From: Actinomycetota bacterium
Lineage (GTDB): Bacteria > Actinomycetota > Thermoleophilia > Gaiellales > F1-60-MAGs149
Direction of reading: 5' to 3'
DNA length: 40,122 bases
Assembly (NCBI GenBank): GCA_026392355.1
Contig: JAPLCF010000044.1
Span: 1 to 40,122 of the forward strand
The position numbers were made by a program, and so were the translations under genes. A model generated the notes under the pieces. The model saw only the letters and a list, made by a program, of their open reading frames with translations. It had not been told where the DNA came from and searched no databases. Shown one piece after another: positions 39,466 to 40,122 of the stretch. Numbering within the stretch: the stretch's first letter is position 1; each line of letters starts with the position of its first letter.

Positions 39466-40122
39466 ATGACGCGCATCGCATTCGCCGGTGTCGGCACCAT
39501 GGGCCGACACTTGGTTCGCCACCTCGTTGAGGCGGGACACCAGGTGCGGGTCTACGACCCCGTCCCCGCAGCCATGGAGTACGCGTCGTCGATCGGCGCC
39601 GATGCCTCGGCTACCTCGATTGCGGACATCTGCACCGACGCTGAGGTGTTCCTGCTCTCGATGCCGACGGTCGCCCTGGTCGGGCAGGTCGCACGCGAAG
39701 CCGCCCCGGCCCTGCCGCAAGGCGCAGTGCTCGCCGACGTCTCCACGAGTCCGCCGGCGCTCGCGCAGGAGCTCGCCGCCGAGCTCGAGCCGCTCGGCAT
39801 CGTGGTGGCCGACTGTCCGCTCTCCGGCGGTGCCGAGGCCGGTAGCCTGACGTCGATGATCGGTGGGTCCGACGCGGCCTACGCCACGCTCGAGCCGATC
39901 GCCCAGACCTGGAGCGCCTTTGTGGTCCACACCGGCGCCCACGGCACCGGCCAGGCCGCGAAGCTCTGTAACAACATGCTGGCGGGCCTCCATATGGCCG
40001 GCCTCTGCCTGTCGCTCGCCGCGGGCCGCCGCGCCGGACTCTCCGACGCGATGCTGTTCGACATCCTGTCGCGCTCGACCGGCGACTCGCGCGTCATGCG
40101 CGCGCGCTATCCCGGCTTCGGC
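39466..40122 (+). CDS. NAD(P)-dependent beta-hydroxyacid dehydrogenase (3' end outside window)
   Basis: 219 codons are present before the window edge, without a stop. FAGVGTMGRHL dinucleotide loop, DCPLSGGAEAG substrate loop and catalytic K166 in GQAAKLCNNML identify a 3-hydroxyisobutyrate/2-hydroxy-3-oxopropionate reductase-type enzyme. Its substrate loop is closer to the consensus than that of the copy at 32182-33054. The ATG at 39466 is 2 nt after the HMGL stop, so the genes are cotranscribed. Confidence 0.92.
   Translation, partial: MTRIAFAGVGTMGRHLVRHLVEAGHQVRVYDPVPAAMEYASSIGADASATSIADICTDAEVFLLSMPTVALVGQVAREAAPALPQGAVLADVSTSPPALAQELAAELEPLGIVVADCPLSGGAEAGSLTSMIGGSDAAYATLEPIAQTWSAFVVHTGAHGTGQAAKLCNNMLAGLHMAGLCLSLAAGRRAGLSDAMLFDILSRSTGDSRVMRARYPGFG

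Overview
The window is GC-rich (roughly two thirds G+C by eye), densely coding chromosomal DNA: 41 protein genes, no RNA genes, no insertion sequence or phage gene, no CRISPR array, and no gene-free stretch over 300 bases (the longest, 37054-37240, is 187 bp). Codon use, strong GGAGG-type ribosome sites, TANNNT -10 boxes placed 6-9 nt before start codons (leaderless genes), and flavin/LLM, P450, SDR, EamA and RDD families all suggest a high-GC actinobacterium. A soil Thermoleophilia/Solirubrobacterales-type organism is my guess; the sequence does not prove it.

Theme: opening of cyclic amides and ureides, and amide hydrolysis. The window holds the end of one HyuB, a complete HyuA/HyuB pair (ATP-dependent hydantoinase/oxoprolinase), a hydantoin-type racemase, a dihydropyrimidinase/hydantoinase, two M20 N-carbamoyl-amino-acid amidohydrolase-like enzymes, a creatininase-family protein, an amidase and two cyclase-family (PF04199) metallohydrolases. 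Around them are carbon-skeleton enzymes: CaiB-type CoA-transferase, HMG-CoA-lyase-like aldolase, two 3-hydroxyisobutyrate-dehydrogenase-like proteins, two SDRs, an LLM flavin oxidoreductase, an OYE/dienoyl-CoA-reductase-like flavoprotein, a Baeyer-Villiger monooxygenase, and a P450 with its own ferredoxin.

Layout: 1-956 end of HyuB with a strong terminator; 1057-3515 CoA-transferase and M20 hydrolase; 3512-5068 divergent ferredoxin/P450; 5118-8247 CDO-like protein, cyclase, methyltransferase, secreted beta-propeller; 8257-9645 (minus) glutamate decarboxylase; 9772-14385 OYE-like, MetX-like hydrolase, BVMO; 14382-16082 (minus) TenA-like and polysaccharide deacetylase; 16184-17981 small CxxC protein, CobW GTPase, NTF2-like; 18105-28476 a ten-gene operon with mostly overlapping start/stop codons (EamA, EamA, amidase, cyclase, creatininase, cupin, racemase, HyuA, HyuB, UbiA); 28582-30562 USP-like gene and a convergent EamA/flavin-reductase pair; 30673-32067 dihydropyrimidinase; 32182-36041 dehydrogenase, RDD protein, SDR pair, alpha/beta hydrolase; 36055-40122 LLM oxidoreductase, second M20 hydrolase, HMGL, and a dehydrogenase cut by the window edge.

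The most system-like object is the 18105-28476 operon. It combines import/export (two paralogous EamA carriers), racemisation, ATP-driven ring opening and three further amide/ring hydrolases. It fits no textbook hydantoin or creatinine operon, and its substrate is unknown. The most unusual DNA is non-coding: three perfect 16-bp palindromes at an exact 37-bp period (32091-32180), and two inverted copies of a long hairpin with compensatory base changes (37065-37106 and 37185-37230).
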